DNA of 64,000 nucleotides. Source: Massilia sp. Root418. GTDB lineage: Bacteria > Pseudomonadota > Gammaproteobacteria > Burkholderiales > Burkholderiaceae_D. The translations under genes were made by a program, and so were the position numbers. Positions 8,724 to 18,626 of the stretch are shown one piece after another (position 1 is the stretch's first letter; each line of letters begins with the position of its first letter). The DNA lies in NCBI RefSeq assembly GCF_001425265.1, contig NZ_LMEC01000001.1, positions 186,281 through 250,280 of the forward strand, given 5' to 3'. A model generated the notes under the pieces. That model searched no databases. It was not told the origin of the DNA and was given only the letters and a program-made list of their open reading frames with translations.

Positions 8724-9749
8724 TCATGCCATGCAGGCATCCTGCGGCCTGGCCGACGGCGACAGCCGCACGCCGGCCGTGCCTGCGGCTCCCGCCGTGC
8801 CCCCCAGCGCCGCCGGGCTGCCCGGCACGCCGCACACCAGTTCCGGCTGCAGCTGGTGGATGGCCAGGTCCAGCCAGTCCGCCGTGGTGCCCAGGCGGTA
8901 GCCCAGGCAGGCGGCGCGGTCGGTGTCCATCACGTAGGGGAAGGGATAGTCGAATGGACTCAGCCCGGCCTGCGTGGTGAGCGGCAGTGCGCGCACTTTC
9001 TCCCCCAGCACCGCGCCCACGCGGCGGTGCAGCTCCAGCGCGGACAAGGCGCCGCTGTCGGCCGCGTTCACCGGGCCGACGAAGTCCTGCATGCCGGTCC
9101 AGAGCAGGAAGTCGCTGGCCGCGTCCGCACTGATGAAGGAAGTGGCCGCCGCCGCGCTGGTGTACAGCAGCGCCTGGCCCGACTGCGCCAATGCCACGTA
9201 ATACGCCAGGCGGCCGGTGAAGTCATCGCCGCCCAGCACGTGGCCCAGCCGCACCGTCACCAGCGGCAGCCTGCCGTCGCGGTACAGCAGCGCTTCGGCC
9301 TGCCGCTTGCCCTCGGCGTAGTTTTCGTCCGCCACCAGCGGGTCGTTCCACGGGCAGTCCTTGTCGATGCGCACGGTGCGCAAATCCAGATCCAGTTCGC
9401 TGAAGGCATCCGCCTGGCGGCCCAGCAGATTGCGGTATACCTCGATGGTGGACGTCATCACGTAGCGGCCTGCCTTGCCGGCGAAGACTTCGCAGGCCAC
9501 CGCCGCGTCCAGTGGCGTGTAGCACACCTGGTCATACACGATATCGTAGCCCTGGCTGCCGGCGAAGGCGGCGCGCATGGCGGCGTGGTCCCGGCGGTCG
9601 ACGCGGATGCGCTGGACGCGTGCGCCGAAGCTGTCCGCAGTGCGGCCGCGGTTCGCCAGGGTCACGCGGTGGCCTGCGTCCAGCAGCTTCTGGACCAGCA
9701 ATTTACCGACATAGCGCGTACCGCCGATCACCAAGATATTCTTGTGCAT
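8724..9749 (-). CDS. NAD-dependent epimerase/reductase (extended SDR)
   Basis: A 341-residue Rossmann-fold protein starting MHKNILVIGGTRYVGK, where GGTRYVG is the nucleotide-binding glycine motif. It resembles SDR-a5-like epimerase/dehydratases related to isoflavone reductase or mRNA-binding CSP41 proteins. The start at 9749 has a GGGAGA ribosome site 5 nt upstream. The last 40 residues are low-complexity Gly/Ala. It is divergent from a LysR gene 105 bp away, and LysR regulators commonly control such a neighbour. The substrate is unknown. Confidence 0.8.
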   Translation of the reverse strand: MHKNILVIGGTRYVGKLLVQKLLDAGHRVTLANRGRTADSFGARVQRIRVDRRDHAAMRAAFAGSQGYDIVYDQVCYTPLDAAVACEVFAGKAGRYVMTSTIEVYRNLLGRQADAFSELDLDLRTVRIDKDCPWNDPLVADENYAEGKRQAEALLYRDGRLPLVTVRLGHVLGGDDFTGRLAYYVALAQSGQALLYTSAAAATSFISADAASDFLLWTGMQDFVGPVNAADSGALSALELHRRVGAVLGEKVRALPLTTQAGLSPFDYPFPYVMDTDRAACLGYRLGTTADWLDLAIHQLQPELVCGVPGSPAALGGTAGAAGTAGVRLSPSARPQDACMA

Positions 9750-9854
9750 GACAATCTCCCGTAAGTGTGGAATCATTGTCGCGCCGCGACGATCGGCGAT
9801 CAAACGAGAAAATTGCCTGTCTGAGAACAAGTTAAACTAATTCATGGAGTATGC

Positions 9855-10781
9855 ATGGCCAAGCCCCTGCGCAGCCTGTCGGGGCTGATCGACCTGGAAA
9901 CCGCCGCCCGCCTGGGCAGCTTCAAGCTGGCTGCCGAGGAGCTGCACAAGACGCCGGCAGCCGTCAGCCAGCAGATCAAGAACCTGGAAGAGGAGCTGGG
10001 TTTCGCGCTGTTCCTGCGCCATCCGCGCCACGTGGCGCTGACGGAAAAGGGGCGGGATTTTTCCGCCACCGTGGCGCGCGTGCTGGGCGAACTGCGCACC
10101 AAGGCCGCGGCGCTCCAGAAGAGCGGCGAGGAGTGCGTGCTGCGCATCTCCAGCACGCACTCGTTCGCGCTGAAATGGCTGGCGCCGCGCCTGACCCACT
10201 TCACGCGGCTGCACCCGGACCTGGACATCCGGCTCGATGCGAACGACCGCTATGTGAGCCTGCAGGACGACAGCGTGGACGTGGCCATCCGCTACGGCGC
10301 CTACGAGGCCGGCGACCCGACCATCCTGTTCGACGAGCGCCTGGTGGCGGTGTACAGCCCGGACATCCTGCCGCCCGGCCGCAGCGACTTCAGGCTGGCC
10401 GACCTGCGCACCCTGCCGCTGCTGGACGAGGGCAGCAATGTGCACTGGAACCGCTACGTGGCGGCCAACGGCCTGCCGCGCGGCGGCTACAACGTCTCGC
10501 GCGGCTACAGCCACTGGGGCGTGCTGGCGCAGGCGGCGGTGGCCGGGCAGGGCGTGGCGCTGGCTGCGTTCAGCATCGTGTACGAGGACCTGCGCAAGGG
10601 CGACCTGCACATGATCGCCGGGCGCTCCATCCCCTACCACTCGGGCTACCGCTTCCTGGTCAACATCAACAAGGAACGCATGCCGAAGATCGAGCGCTTC
10701 CGGGCCTGGCTGGCCGATGAGATGGCGGAAATGCAGCGCGCGCTGACGGCCTGCTCCTACGGTACAGACGAATCGGTGTAA
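9855..10781 (+). CDS. LysR-family transcriptional regulator, GcvA-like
   Basis: A 308-residue regulator. The winged helix-turn-helix is at residues about 8-66 (LGSFKLAAEELHKTPAAVSQ), and a substrate-binding domain runs from about 90 to 295. The N-terminus SLSGLIDLETAARLGSF is typical of the GcvA-type branch. It probably controls the divergent epimerase gene and itself from the shared 105-bp intergenic region, as is usual for LysR proteins, though I cannot point to a certain T-N11-A site. The ligand is unknown. Confidence 0.88.
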   Translation: MAKPLRSLSGLIDLETAARLGSFKLAAEELHKTPAAVSQQIKNLEEELGFALFLRHPRHVALTEKGRDFSATVARVLGELRTKAAALQKSGEECVLRISSTHSFALKWLAPRLTHFTRLHPDLDIRLDANDRYVSLQDDSVDVAIRYGAYEAGDPTILFDERLVAVYSPDILPPGRSDFRLADLRTLPLLDEGSNVHWNRYVAANGLPRGGYNVSRGYSHWGVLAQAAVAGQGVALAAFSIVYEDLRKGDLHMIAGRSIPYHSGYRFLVNINKERMPKIERFRAWLADEMAEMQRALTACSYGTDESV

Positions 10782-10848
10782 CAAGGGTTGCCAGATTCTT
10801 CATAAATGGCGTATCTTTATCCCACGGCAACACATCGGATGACTGGGA

Positions 10849-12393
10849 ATGACGGCAGCGGGATACGATATCGAATGCGATTTGCTGGTGGTCGGCGGCG
10901 GCATCAACGGCGCCGGGATAGCGCGCGACGCTGCGGGACGCGGCCTGTGCGTGGTGCTGTGCGAGAAGGACGACCTGGCCTCGCACACCTCGTCCGCCTC
11001 CACCAAGCTGATACACGGCGGCCTGCGCTACCTTGAATACTATGAATTCTCGCTGGTGCGCAAGGCGCTGATCGAACGCGAAGTGCTGCTGCGCGCCGCA
11101 CCGCACATCATGCGCCCGCTGCGTTTCGTGATGCCGCATGCGCCGGGACAGCGGCCCGCGCTGCTGATACGCGCCGGCCTGTTCCTGTATGATTTTCTCG
11201 CCAAGCGCGAGCTGCTGCCCGGCTCCAGCGGCGTGCGCCTGGGCTGCCACGTGGCAGGACGTCCGCTCAAGCCGGAGTTCTCGCGCGGCTTCGTGTACTC
11301 CGACGGCTGGGTGGACGACGCTCGCCTGGTGGTGCTGAACGCAATGGACGCCTGCATGCACGGCGCCGCCGTCAAGACCCGCACCGCCTGCACCGCCCTG
11401 CGGCGCGAGGGCGACCGCTGGTACGCCACGCTGCTCGGCGCGGACGGCAAGCAAAGCGTGGTGCGCGCGCGCAGCGTGGTCAACGCGGCCGGTCCGTGGA
11501 CCGCGAGCCTGCTGGGCCAGGCGCTGCCGCAGCGGCGCAGCCAGCACCTGCGGCTGATCAAGGGCAGCCACATTGTCGTCAAGCGCATTTTCGAGCACGA
11601 CTACGCCTACATCTTCCAGAACCGCGATGGCCGCATCGTGTTCGCCATCCCCTACGAGCAGGACTATACGCTGATCGGCACCACCGACCTCGATTACAAG
11701 GGCGACCCGAACCAGGTGGCCATCGATGCGGAAGAAGTGTCCTATCTGTGCGAACTGGTGAGCCAGTACTTCACGGCGCCGGTGCGGCCTGAGGACGTGG
11801 TGTGGACCTATTCCGGCGTGCGCCCGCTGGTGGAAGACGAGGCGCAGGACGCCAAGGCCGTCACCCGCGACTACCGGCTGGAGCTGGACAGCAACGGCGA
11901 CGGCGGCGCGCCGCTGCTCAGTATTTTCGGTGGCAAGATCACCACCTACCGCAAGCTGGCGGAGGAGGCGGTGGACCTGCTGTGCAAGGCGCTCGGCAAC
12001 CGCCATCCGGCGTGGACGGCGAAAGCCTGCCTGCCGGGGGGCGACCTGTACGGCGACACGCCGCAGAACTGCGCCGTGCTGCGCTACGGCGAATGGCGCG
12101 ACGAGCTGCTGCAGCAGTACCGCTGGCTGCCGCGCGAGCTGGTGGCGCGCTACGCGCGGGCCTACGGCACGCGTATCCACACCTTGCTGGCGGGACGGGT
12201 GAAGCTGGAGGATATGGGCGCGCAGCTGGAGCCGGGGCTGTACGCGGCGGAGGTGGATTACCTGCGCCGCTACGAGTGGGCGGTGACCGCCGACGACATC
12301 CTGTGGCGGCGCTCCAAGCTCGGCCTGCACCTGCCGCCCGGCGCCGGCGCACGCCTGGCCGAATGGCTGGCGTTGCATCCAGCGCAGGCATAG
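10849..12393 (+). CDS. glpD: Aerobic glycerol-3-phosphate dehydrogenase
   Basis: A 514-residue FAD-dependent dehydrogenase that oxidises sn-glycerol-3-phosphate to dihydroxyacetone phosphate and passes electrons to quinone at the inner membrane. The FAD-binding motif is at residues about 9-34 (DLLVVGGGINGAGIARDAAG). The family segments STKLIHGGLRYLEYYEF, GPWTASLL and YSGVRPLVEDE are present, and the C-terminal DAO_C domain starts near residue 395. The length matches E. coli GlpD at 501 residues. No glpK or glpF lies beside it. The stop codon is immediately followed by a palindromic repeat element. Confidence 0.94.
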   Translation: MTAAGYDIECDLLVVGGGINGAGIARDAAGRGLCVVLCEKDDLASHTSSASTKLIHGGLRYLEYYEFSLVRKALIEREVLLRAAPHIMRPLRFVMPHAPGQRPALLIRAGLFLYDFLAKRELLPGSSGVRLGCHVAGRPLKPEFSRGFVYSDGWVDDARLVVLNAMDACMHGAAVKTRTACTALRREGDRWYATLLGADGKQSVVRARSVVNAAGPWTASLLGQALPQRRSQHLRLIKGSHIVVKRIFEHDYAYIFQNRDGRIVFAIPYEQDYTLIGTTDLDYKGDPNQVAIDAEEVSYLCELVSQYFTAPVRPEDVVWTYSGVRPLVEDEAQDAKAVTRDYRLELDSNGDGGAPLLSIFGGKITTYRKLAEEAVDLLCKALGNRHPAWTAKACLPGGDLYGDTPQNCAVLRYGEWRDELLQQYRWLPRELVARYARAYGTRIHTLLAGRVKLEDMGAQLEPGLYAAEVDYLRRYEWAVTADDILWRRSKLGLHLPPGAGARLAEWLALHPAQA

Positions 12394-12487
12394 GCGGGTT
12401 ACGCGTTCCGCTAACCCGCCCTACGGGAGCGAAGGGCGTAGGGCGGGTTAGCGGGGCGCGCCGGGCGCGGCGCGCGTAACCCGCCGC
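12393..12487. repeat. Palindromic intergenic repeat, copy A
   Basis: Two inverted-repeat modules lie back to back. The first is GGCGGGTTACG...CTAACCCGCC at 12393-12420. The second is GTAGGGCGGGTTAG...CGTAACCCGCC at 12439-12484. The same arms recur at 25922, 36151, 39055 and 59861, always in gaps after gene ends. The organisation resembles REP/BIME elements. Confidence 0.8.
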
Positions 12488-12497
12488 CACGCGGCGC

Positions 12498-12527
12498 AAA
12501 AAAAAACGGCAGCCGAGGCTGCCGTTT
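12498..12527 (-). terminator. Rho-independent terminator of the peptide transporter gene
   Basis: The stem ACGGCAGCC/GGCTGCCGT with a two-base centre is followed on the minus strand by an uninterrupted run of about nine T residues. It lies 20 bp after the stop codon of the transporter at 12546. Confidence 0.88.
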
Positions 12528-12545
12528 CTCATGAATCATGCAAGC

Positions 12546-14051
12546 TTACTTCACGCCATGCATCAGTTTCTGGATCAGCGGCGCCACCAGGAACAGCAGC
12601 ACGCCGCCAGCCATCAGGATCCAGAAGCCCTGGGTGTAGGCCGACAGCGCGGTGGTCACCGACATGCCGCTCTCACCCGAAGCGTGGGAAGCGAAGATGC
12701 CCGACAGGTTGTTGCCGATGCCGGTGGACAGGAACCAGCCGCCCATGCCCAGGCCGACCAGGCGGGTAGGGGCCAGCTTGGTGACCATGGACAGGCCGAT
12801 CGGCGACAGGCACAGCTCGCCGACCGACTGGATCACGTACACCATGAACAGGGTCCAGAACGGGATCTTGCTGTCGGCGCCGACCAGCGAGGACAGCGAG
12901 AACCACAGCAGGCCGAAGGCGGCTGCGTTGAACAGGATGCCCAGGCCGAACTTGCGCGGAATGGAAGGATTGCTGTTGCGCTTGGCCAGGAACACCCAGG
13001 TCGCTGCAACGATAGGCGCGCAGGCGATGATGGCGATCGAGTTTACGGTCTGGAACCAGGCGGTCGGGAAGGTCCAGCCACCGAAGTCGCGGCGCACGAT
13101 GTTATCGGCCAGGAAGGTGAAGGAGCTGCCTGCCTGCTCGAAGAACATCCAGAACATGATGTTGAAGGTGAAGATCACCATCATGGCGATGACCTTGTCG
13201 CGCGCCACGGCGCCGTTGCGGAAGCCTTCGATCAGCAGCATGGCCGCCAGGATCAGGAACAGCACGGTGAGCACCAGTTGCAGCTTGTTGGCGCCGACGG
13301 CCAGCAGCAGGTAGACCACGGGGATGACGGCGAAAGCGCCCAGCACCACGTAGATCACGCGATTCATGCTCATGGCGGCAGGATCGGGGGCGCCGATGCC
13401 TTTCAGCTGCGCGCGGCCGATGAAGAACCAGATCAGGCTGATGATCATGCCCACGCCGGCGGCCATGAACACCACCTTATAGGAGGGCATGCCGTCCACG
13501 CCGAACACTTTTTCGGCCAGGATCTGGGTCAGTACCGGGGCGATCAGCGCGCCGGTGTTGATGCCCATGTAGAAGATGGTGAAGCCGGAGTCGCGGCGCG
13601 GATCGGCAACGCTGTAGAGCTTGCCGACCATGGTGGAGATGTTCGGTTTGAACAGGCCGTTACCCACGATGATGGTGGCCAGGCCGACCTTGAACACGGT
13701 GTCGTCCGGAATGGCGATGGCGAACAGGCCGGCGGCCATGAACACGGCGCCCACCAGGATCGAGCGCTGGTAGCCCAGCACCCGGTCGGCCACGTAGCCG
13801 CCGAACAGCGCTGCCGCGTAGACCAGGGCCAGGTAGGAACCGTAAGTGAGGTTGGCGCTGGCCTGGCCAGCCGCGTCGCCGCCGAAGAACTGCGCGACGA
13901 TGTAGAGCACTAACGCCCAACGGATGCCGTAGAACGCAAAGCGCTCCCAGAACTCGGTCATGAATAGCATCCACAGCGGGGCCGGATGGCCCAGGATCTG
14001 TTTGAACTCCGGGATTTTGACTTCCGGGCTTTGCGTAGTTGCACCGCTCAC
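12546..14051 (-). CDS. Proton-dependent oligopeptide transporter (POT/PTR family)
   Basis: A 501-residue inner-membrane MFS protein with about 12-14 helices. The family signature ExxERFxYYG appears as EFWERFAFYGIRW at residues about 33-45. A second POT signature is FYMGINTGA, and the intervening KPNIST and GYVADR segments also fit. It should import di- and tripeptides with protons, like DtpA/YdgR, though the exact substrate is unknown. A strong terminator follows. The 299-bp gap to the divergent ppnN start holds no gene that I can see. Confidence 0.92.
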   Translation of the reverse strand: MSGATTQSPEVKIPEFKQILGHPAPLWMLFMTEFWERFAFYGIRWALVLYIVAQFFGGDAAGQASANLTYGSYLALVYAAALFGGYVADRVLGYQRSILVGAVFMAAGLFAIAIPDDTVFKVGLATIIVGNGLFKPNISTMVGKLYSVADPRRDSGFTIFYMGINTGALIAPVLTQILAEKVFGVDGMPSYKVVFMAAGVGMIISLIWFFIGRAQLKGIGAPDPAAMSMNRVIYVVLGAFAVIPVVYLLLAVGANKLQLVLTVLFLILAAMLLIEGFRNGAVARDKVIAMMVIFTFNIMFWMFFEQAGSSFTFLADNIVRRDFGGWTFPTAWFQTVNSIAIIACAPIVAATWVFLAKRNSNPSIPRKFGLGILFNAAAFGLLWFSLSSLVGADSKIPFWTLFMVYVIQSVGELCLSPIGLSMVTKLAPTRLVGLGMGGWFLSTGIGNNLSGIFASHASGESGMSVTTALSAYTQGFWILMAGGVLLFLVAPLIQKLMHGVK

Positions 14052-14350
14052 GGCTTCTCCTGAAAAATTTTCTGATTAGATAAAAAAATATGGGACCGGA
14101 CTAAGCAAGCGCGCTTGTAGCGTGGTTGCCGGTGGTCCGTATCCCAACAGGGCGCCATTTTAATCTACCGCGCACTTATGTCCAGCAATTAGCTTGCTGC
14201 GCCGCAGCAATGTGACTAAACTGGCAACTCGCCTGGTGAAACCGATAGCCGTTCCCTATCAAACTCCGGCCCCAAACCGGCGGAGTTGTCGTATATTGGT
14301 GTCGCAGGCTCAAGAGTTGTCGTATGGATCTGAATAAGGAATTACGCATC

Positions 14351-15721
14351 ATGGAACATGACGTTGTCGATACCCTGATTTCCCCTGAAGGCATGCTGGA
14401 GGTGCTTTCCAAGGCGGAAGTAATAAAGTTGCTCGATTCCGGCAAGGGCGGGCTGTATAACATCTTCCGCAACTGCGCCCTGGCGGTGCTGAACTGCGGT
14501 AGCACTATCGACGATGGAAAGGAACTGCTGGAGCGTTACAAGTCGTTCGACATCAACATCATGCAGCGCGAGCGCGGCATCAAGCTCGACATCAAGGGCG
14601 CGCCGGCGATTGCGTTTGTCGACGGCAAAATGATCAAGGGCATCCACGAGCACCTGTTTGCGGTGCTGCGCGATATCGTCTTCGTCAGCAATGAAGTGAC
14701 GGACAATCCCAAGTTCGACCTGAGCCGCACGGATGGCATCACGGATGCGGTGTTCCACATCCTGCGCAACGCCAACGTGCTGAAGCCGCACCTGAACCCC
14801 AACCTGGTGGTGTGCTGGGGCGGCCACTCGATCAACCGCGCGGAATACAATTATTCGAAGGAAGTGGGCTACCAGATGGGCTTGCGCGGCCTGGACATCT
14901 GCACCGGCTGCGGGCCGGGCGCGATGAAGGGCCCGATGAAGGGCGCCACCATCGGCCACGCCAAGCAGCGCACCCACCAGGGGCGCTACCTGGGCATTTC
15001 GGAGCCGGGCATCATCGCGGCCGAGTCGCCCAACCCCATCGTGAACGACCTGGTGATCATGCCGGACATCGAGAAGCGGCTGGAAGCGTTCGTGCGCGCC
15101 GGCCACGGCATCGTGGTGTTCCCCGGCGGCGCCGGCACGGCGGAAGAGATCCTCTACATCCTCGGCATCCTGCTGCATCCCGAGAATGCGGACATCCCGT
15201 TCCCGCTGGTGTTCACGGGGCCGGAAACGTCGCGCGAGTACTTCGTGCAGATCAACCAGTTCATCGCGGACACGCTGGGTCCGGAAGCGCAGAAGCGCTA
15301 CAAGATCATCGTGGACGATCCGGAACTGGTGGCGCGAGAAATGCAGGCCGGTATCAAGGAAGTGCGCGAGTTCCGCAAGGCCCGCAGCGACGCCTACTAC
15401 TTCAACTGGGCGCTGAAGATCGACCACGAGTTCCAGCGGCCGTTCGCGCCCACGCACGAGAACATGCGCAACCTGAGCCTGCACAAGAACCAGCCGACGC
15501 ATTTGCTGGCGGCGAATCTGCGCCGCGCGTTTTCGGGCGTAGTGGCGGGTAACGTGAAGGACGAGGGCATCCGCGCGATCGAGAAGTACGGCCACTTCGA
15601 GATCCACGGCGACCCGTCCATCATGGGCCCGATGGACGCGCTGCTGGCGTCCTTCGTGGCGCAGAGCCGGATGAAACTGGCGGGCAAGGCATACACGCCT
15701 TGCTACCGTATCGTCCAGTAA
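14351..15721 (+). CDS. ppnN: Pyrimidine/purine nucleotide 5'-monophosphate nucleosidase
   Basis: A 456-residue cytoplasmic enzyme of the long LOG family (PpnN/YgdH), which splits nucleoside monophosphates into base and ribose 5-phosphate and is known in E. coli to respond to (p)ppGpp. The LOG catalytic motif is PGGAGTAEE, preceded by CTGCGPGAMKGPMKGA. The N-terminus VVDTLISPEGMLEVLSK aligns with the start of E. coli PpnN. I chose ATG 14351 because AAGGA lies 10 nt upstream. An in-frame ATG at 14324 would add nine residues but has no ribosome site. It ends one base before the convergent gene at 15723. Confidence 0.93.
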   Translation: MEHDVVDTLISPEGMLEVLSKAEVIKLLDSGKGGLYNIFRNCALAVLNCGSTIDDGKELLERYKSFDINIMQRERGIKLDIKGAPAIAFVDGKMIKGIHEHLFAVLRDIVFVSNEVTDNPKFDLSRTDGITDAVFHILRNANVLKPHLNPNLVVCWGGHSINRAEYNYSKEVGYQMGLRGLDICTGCGPGAMKGPMKGATIGHAKQRTHQGRYLGISEPGIIAAESPNPIVNDLVIMPDIEKRLEAFVRAGHGIVVFPGGAGTAEEILYILGILLHPENADIPFPLVFTGPETSREYFVQINQFIADTLGPEAQKRYKIIVDDPELVAREMQAGIKEVREFRKARSDAYYFNWALKIDHEFQRPFAPTHENMRNLSLHKNQPTHLLAANLRRAFSGVVAGNVKDEGIRAIEKYGHFEIHGDPSIMGPMDALLASFVAQSRMKLAGKAYTPCYRIVQ

Positions 15722-15722
15722 G

Positions 15723-16244
15723 CTACTGCCGGGGCGCGCGCCGGTTCCGCTGGCGCGCCCGCTCGGCTTTTTCCTCCGCAAAACGCGCGTCCAGGCTGGC
15801 TTCGACGCGCGCGAAGTCCTCACGCTGCTTCAGCATCATCCGGTTGAATTGCGCATCGTGCTCCAGCATGCGCTGGCCGAGCTTGGTGTACATGGCGCCC
15901 AGCTCTTCGCCTTTGCCGAACGCGCCCAGCATGCCGGTGTACACCGTTGCGTTAATGGCCCCGACGCCCAAGATGATGGTGAGGGTTGACGTGATGGCTG
16001 TGATGACCATGGCCTTGTACAGGGCTGCGAATTTCGCGTTGAATTCCGTCCGCATCTCCGCAAGACGCGCATCCAGGAGCGCAGCAAATTCCGCCTTGAA
16101 CGCGCTCATCTCGGCTCGAAGCTCGGCGAAGCGTCTTTCCGCCTGGGCGTGCCGAGCGTCCAAGCGGCCGAGAAAGACCTCGCTGGACATGCGAATATTG
16201 TCCAGTTTGGCATCGACTTCTTCTCGTGTGGGTGGCCCGTTCAT
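15723..16244 (-). CDS. Coiled-coil membrane protein, unknown function
   Basis: About 173 residues. Residues 1-75 form a predicted coiled coil with many Arg/Glu/Ala heptads (ARHAQAERRFAELRAEM). One transmembrane segment is at about 80-105 (MVITAITSTLTIILGVGAI), and a second charged helix runs to an Arg-rich C-terminus. I recognise no named domain. The ATG at 16244 is preferred because upstream in-frame sequence does not look coding, but its ribosome site is weak. It lies between convergent ppnN and the lysS terminator, so it is probably monocistronic. Confidence 0.65.
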   Translation of the reverse strand: MNGPPTREEVDAKLDNIRMSSEVFLGRLDARHAQAERRFAELRAEMSAFKAEFAALLDARLAEMRTEFNAKFAALYKAMVITAITSTLTIILGVGAINATVYTGMLGAFGKGEELGAMYTKLGQRMLEHDAQFNRMMLKQREDFARVEASLDARFAEEKAERARQRNRRAPRQ

Positions 16245-16328
16245 CTTCTTATGCTGCGCCGCGCGCGGTTGGGCGTCAAGCAAGCGGCAGGCAAACGGGA
16301 CCGCCTGCTGAGGTAGCACAAGCGTGCG

Positions 16329-16364
16329 CAAAAAAAGCCGCCGGGCTTGCTTGCCGGGCGGCTT
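16329..16364 (-). terminator. Rho-independent terminator of lysS
   Basis: The stem GCCGCCCGGC/GCCCGGCGGC with a six-base AAGCAA loop is followed on the minus strand by a T run. It lies about 20 bp past the lysS stop and ends the prfB-HAD-lysS operon. Confidence 0.88.
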
Positions 16365-16382
16365 CTTGTGCGCTTCGGAAGA

Positions 16383-17912
16383 TCAGTCTTCCTTGCGCAG
16401 GTGCGGGAACAGCAGCACGTCGCGGATGTTCGGCGAGTCGGTGATGATCATCATCAGGCGGTCGATGCCGATGCCGCAGCCGCCGGCCGGCGGCATGCCG
16501 TATTCCAGCGCGCGGATGTAGTCCGCGTCGTAGAACATGGCTTCATCGTCGCCTGCTTCTTTGGCCGCAACCTGCGCCAGGAAGCGCGCCGACTGGTCTT
16601 CCGCGTCGTTCAGCTCGGAGAAGCCGTTGGCGATCTCGCGGCCCACCATGAACAGCTCGAAGCGCTCGGTAATGCCTTCGCGCGTGTCCGAAGCGCGCGC
16701 CAGCGGCGACACTTCAACCGGGTAGTCGATGATATAGGTCGGTTCCCACAGCTGTGCTTCGGCGGTTTCTTCGAACAGCGCCAGCTGCAGCGCGCCCAGG
16801 CCCGAGTGCGCGTGCGGCTTCACGCCGAACTTCTTCAGTTCCGCCTTGATGAATTCCGCATCGTTCAGCTGCGCGTCGGTGTAGCCCGGCGCGTACTTGT
16901 TGATGGCTTCCACGATGGTCAGGCGGTGGAATGGCTTGGCCAGGTCCAGCTCGCGGCCGCCGTAGGTCAGGGTGGCGGTGCCGTGCGCGTCGATGGCGGC
17001 CTGGCGGATCACCGCCTCGGTGAAGTCCATCAGCCACTTGTAGTCGGTGTAGGCCGCATAGAATTCCATCATCGTGAATTCCGGGTTGTGACGGATCGAC
17101 ACGCCTTCGTTGCGGAAGTTGCGGTTGATCTCGAACACGCGGTCGAAACCGCCTACCACCAGGCGCTTCAGGTACAGCTCGGGCGCGATGCGCAGGAACA
17201 TCTGCATGTCCAGCGCGTTGTGGTGGGTGATGAAAGGCTTGGCCGCGGCGCCGCCGGGAATAGTGTGCAGCATCGGCGTTTCCACTTCCATGAAGTCGTT
17301 CTTCTCCATGAAGCGGCGGATCGAGGACATAGCGGCGGTACGGGCCTTGAAGGTGCGGCGCGTCTCTTCGCTCATGATCAGGTCCACGTAGCGCTGGCGA
17401 TACTTGGTCTCCTGGTCGGCCAGGCCGTGGAACTTGTCCGGGAGCGGACGCAGCGACTTGGTGATCAGGCGCAGCTCGGTGACCTTGATGGTCAGCTCGT
17501 CGGTCTTGGTCTTGAACAGCGTGCCGGTCACGCCCAGGATGTCGCCCAGGTCGTAGTGGTGCAGCGCGGCCATGGCGGCTTCGCCGGTCAGGTCCAGCGT
17601 GGCGTAGATCTGGATGCGGCCGTCGGCTTTCACGCCGGAGGAGTCCTGCAGCGTGGCGAAGGCGGCCTTCTTGCCGGCTTCGCGCTTGAGCATCATGCGG
17701 CCGGCCAGCACCACTTCCACCGGATTGGCTTCCAGTTCTTCGCGCGTCTTTTCGCCGTACTGGATGTGCAGGTCGGCGGCTTTGTGCTGCGGCTTGAAGT
17801 CGTTGGGGAAGGCGACGCCCTGTTCGCGGATGGCGGCCAGCTTGGCGCGGCGCTCGGCGATGATCTTGTTCTCGTCCGGCGCTGCTGCTTGTTCTTGGAT
17901 ATCCGTAGTCAT
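16383..17912 (-). CDS. lysS: Lysyl-tRNA synthetase, class II
   Basis: A 509-residue cytoplasmic enzyme that charges tRNA-Lys. The N-terminal OB-fold anticodon-binding domain spans about 55-165. The class II catalytic core shows motif 2 ([20 protein letters not shown]) and motif 3 ([12 protein letters not shown]). The length matches E. coli LysS at 505. It is the last gene of an operon with prfB, as in E. coli, but with a HAD phosphatase gene between the two. Confidence 0.97.
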   Translation of the reverse strand: MTTDIQEQAAAPDENKIIAERRAKLAAIREQGVAFPNDFKPQHKAADLHIQYGEKTREELEANPVEVVLAGRMMLKREAGKKAAFATLQDSSGVKADGRIQIYATLDLTGEAAMAALHHYDLGDILGVTGTLFKTKTDELTIKVTELRLITKSLRPLPDKFHGLADQETKYRQRYVDLIMSEETRRTFKARTAAMSSIRRFMEKNDFMEVETPMLHTIPGGAAAKPFITHHNALDMQMFLRIAPELYLKRLVVGGFDRVFEINRNFRNEGVSIRHNPEFTMMEFYAAYTDYKWLMDFTEAVIRQAAIDAHGTATLTYGGRELDLAKPFHRLTIVEAINKYAPGYTDAQLNDAEFIKAELKKFGVKPHAHSGLGALQLALFEETAEAQLWEPTYIIDYPVEVSPLARASDTREGITERFELFMVGREIANGFSELNDAEDQSARFLAQVAAKEAGDDEAMFYDADYIRALEYGMPPAGGCGIGIDRLMMIITDSPNIRDVLLFPHLRKED

Positions 17913-17930
17913 GGTTTTTGTATTGATAGA

Positions 17931-18626
17931 TTAATTGGTTGCCGAGGCGGGCTCGGAGGCGAACAGCGCGGCGACATTCAGGTCGCTGAAGTCGCGCGCC
18001 ACGCAGATCACGTTGTCGAACTCGGCGAAGGCTGCGGCCGGCAGGGTGGTGGTCAGCACCACCGCGCGCATACCGGCGCGGCGCGCCGCTTCCACGCCCA
18101 GCGGCGCGTCCTCGAATACGATGCAGTGCGCGGGCGCCACGCCACAGCGTTCGGCCGCCAGCAGGAACACGTCAGGATTGGGCTTGCCGCGCGCCACGTC
18201 GGCCGCGCCCACCACCGCGTTGAAGTGCTTGCGCAGATCCAGGCCGTCCAGCGTGAAGACGATGTTGTCGTTCGGGGCGGCGGTGGCCACGGCCAGCGCC
18301 ACGCCGTCCGCCTTGGCGGCTGCGATCAGCTGGTCGAAACCCGGCACCGTTTCCAGGTGCGGGCCGTACAGCTCGCGGTACAGCGACTCTTTTTCCGCGT
18401 CCAGTTCCGCGCTGGCCTCCCTGGTCAGGTGCTCGCCCAGGTAGGTGCGCATGATTTCATGGCCTTGGCGGCCGGCCGTGGCGCGGAAGAATTCGTCCGC
18501 GTCCAGCGCGTGGCCGCGGCGCTCAAAGAAGGCCAGCCACGACTTGGTGTGGAAGGCCATGTTGTCGACGATGGTGCCGTCCATGTCGAAGATGAACGCG
18601 CGGGGCGCTTGTGCCGCTTGAGTCAT
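17931..18626 (-). CDS. HAD-family phosphatase (beta-phosphoglucomutase-like)
   Basis: A 231-residue HAD hydrolase. Motif I is FDMDGTIVDNMAFH near the N-terminus (Asp nucleophile and Asp acid/base). A helical cap domain follows, then motif II in AVATAAPN, Lys in GKPNPDVFL and motif III in FEDAPLGVEA. Such proteins dephosphorylate sugar phosphates or interconvert phosphoglucose, but the substrate is not predictable. The ATG at 18626 overlaps the prfB stop by one base (TAATG), which implies translational coupling. It is inserted between prfB and lysS, which are adjacent in many proteobacteria. Confidence 0.88.
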   Translation of the reverse strand: MTQAAQAPRAFIFDMDGTIVDNMAFHTKSWLAFFERRGHALDADEFFRATAGRQGHEIMRTYLGEHLTREASAELDAEKESLYRELYGPHLETVPGFDQLIAAAKADGVALAVATAAPNDNIVFTLDGLDLRKHFNAVVGAADVARGKPNPDVFLLAAERCGVAPAHCIVFEDAPLGVEAARRAGMRAVVLTTTLPAAAFAEFDNVICVARDFSDLNVAALFASEPASATN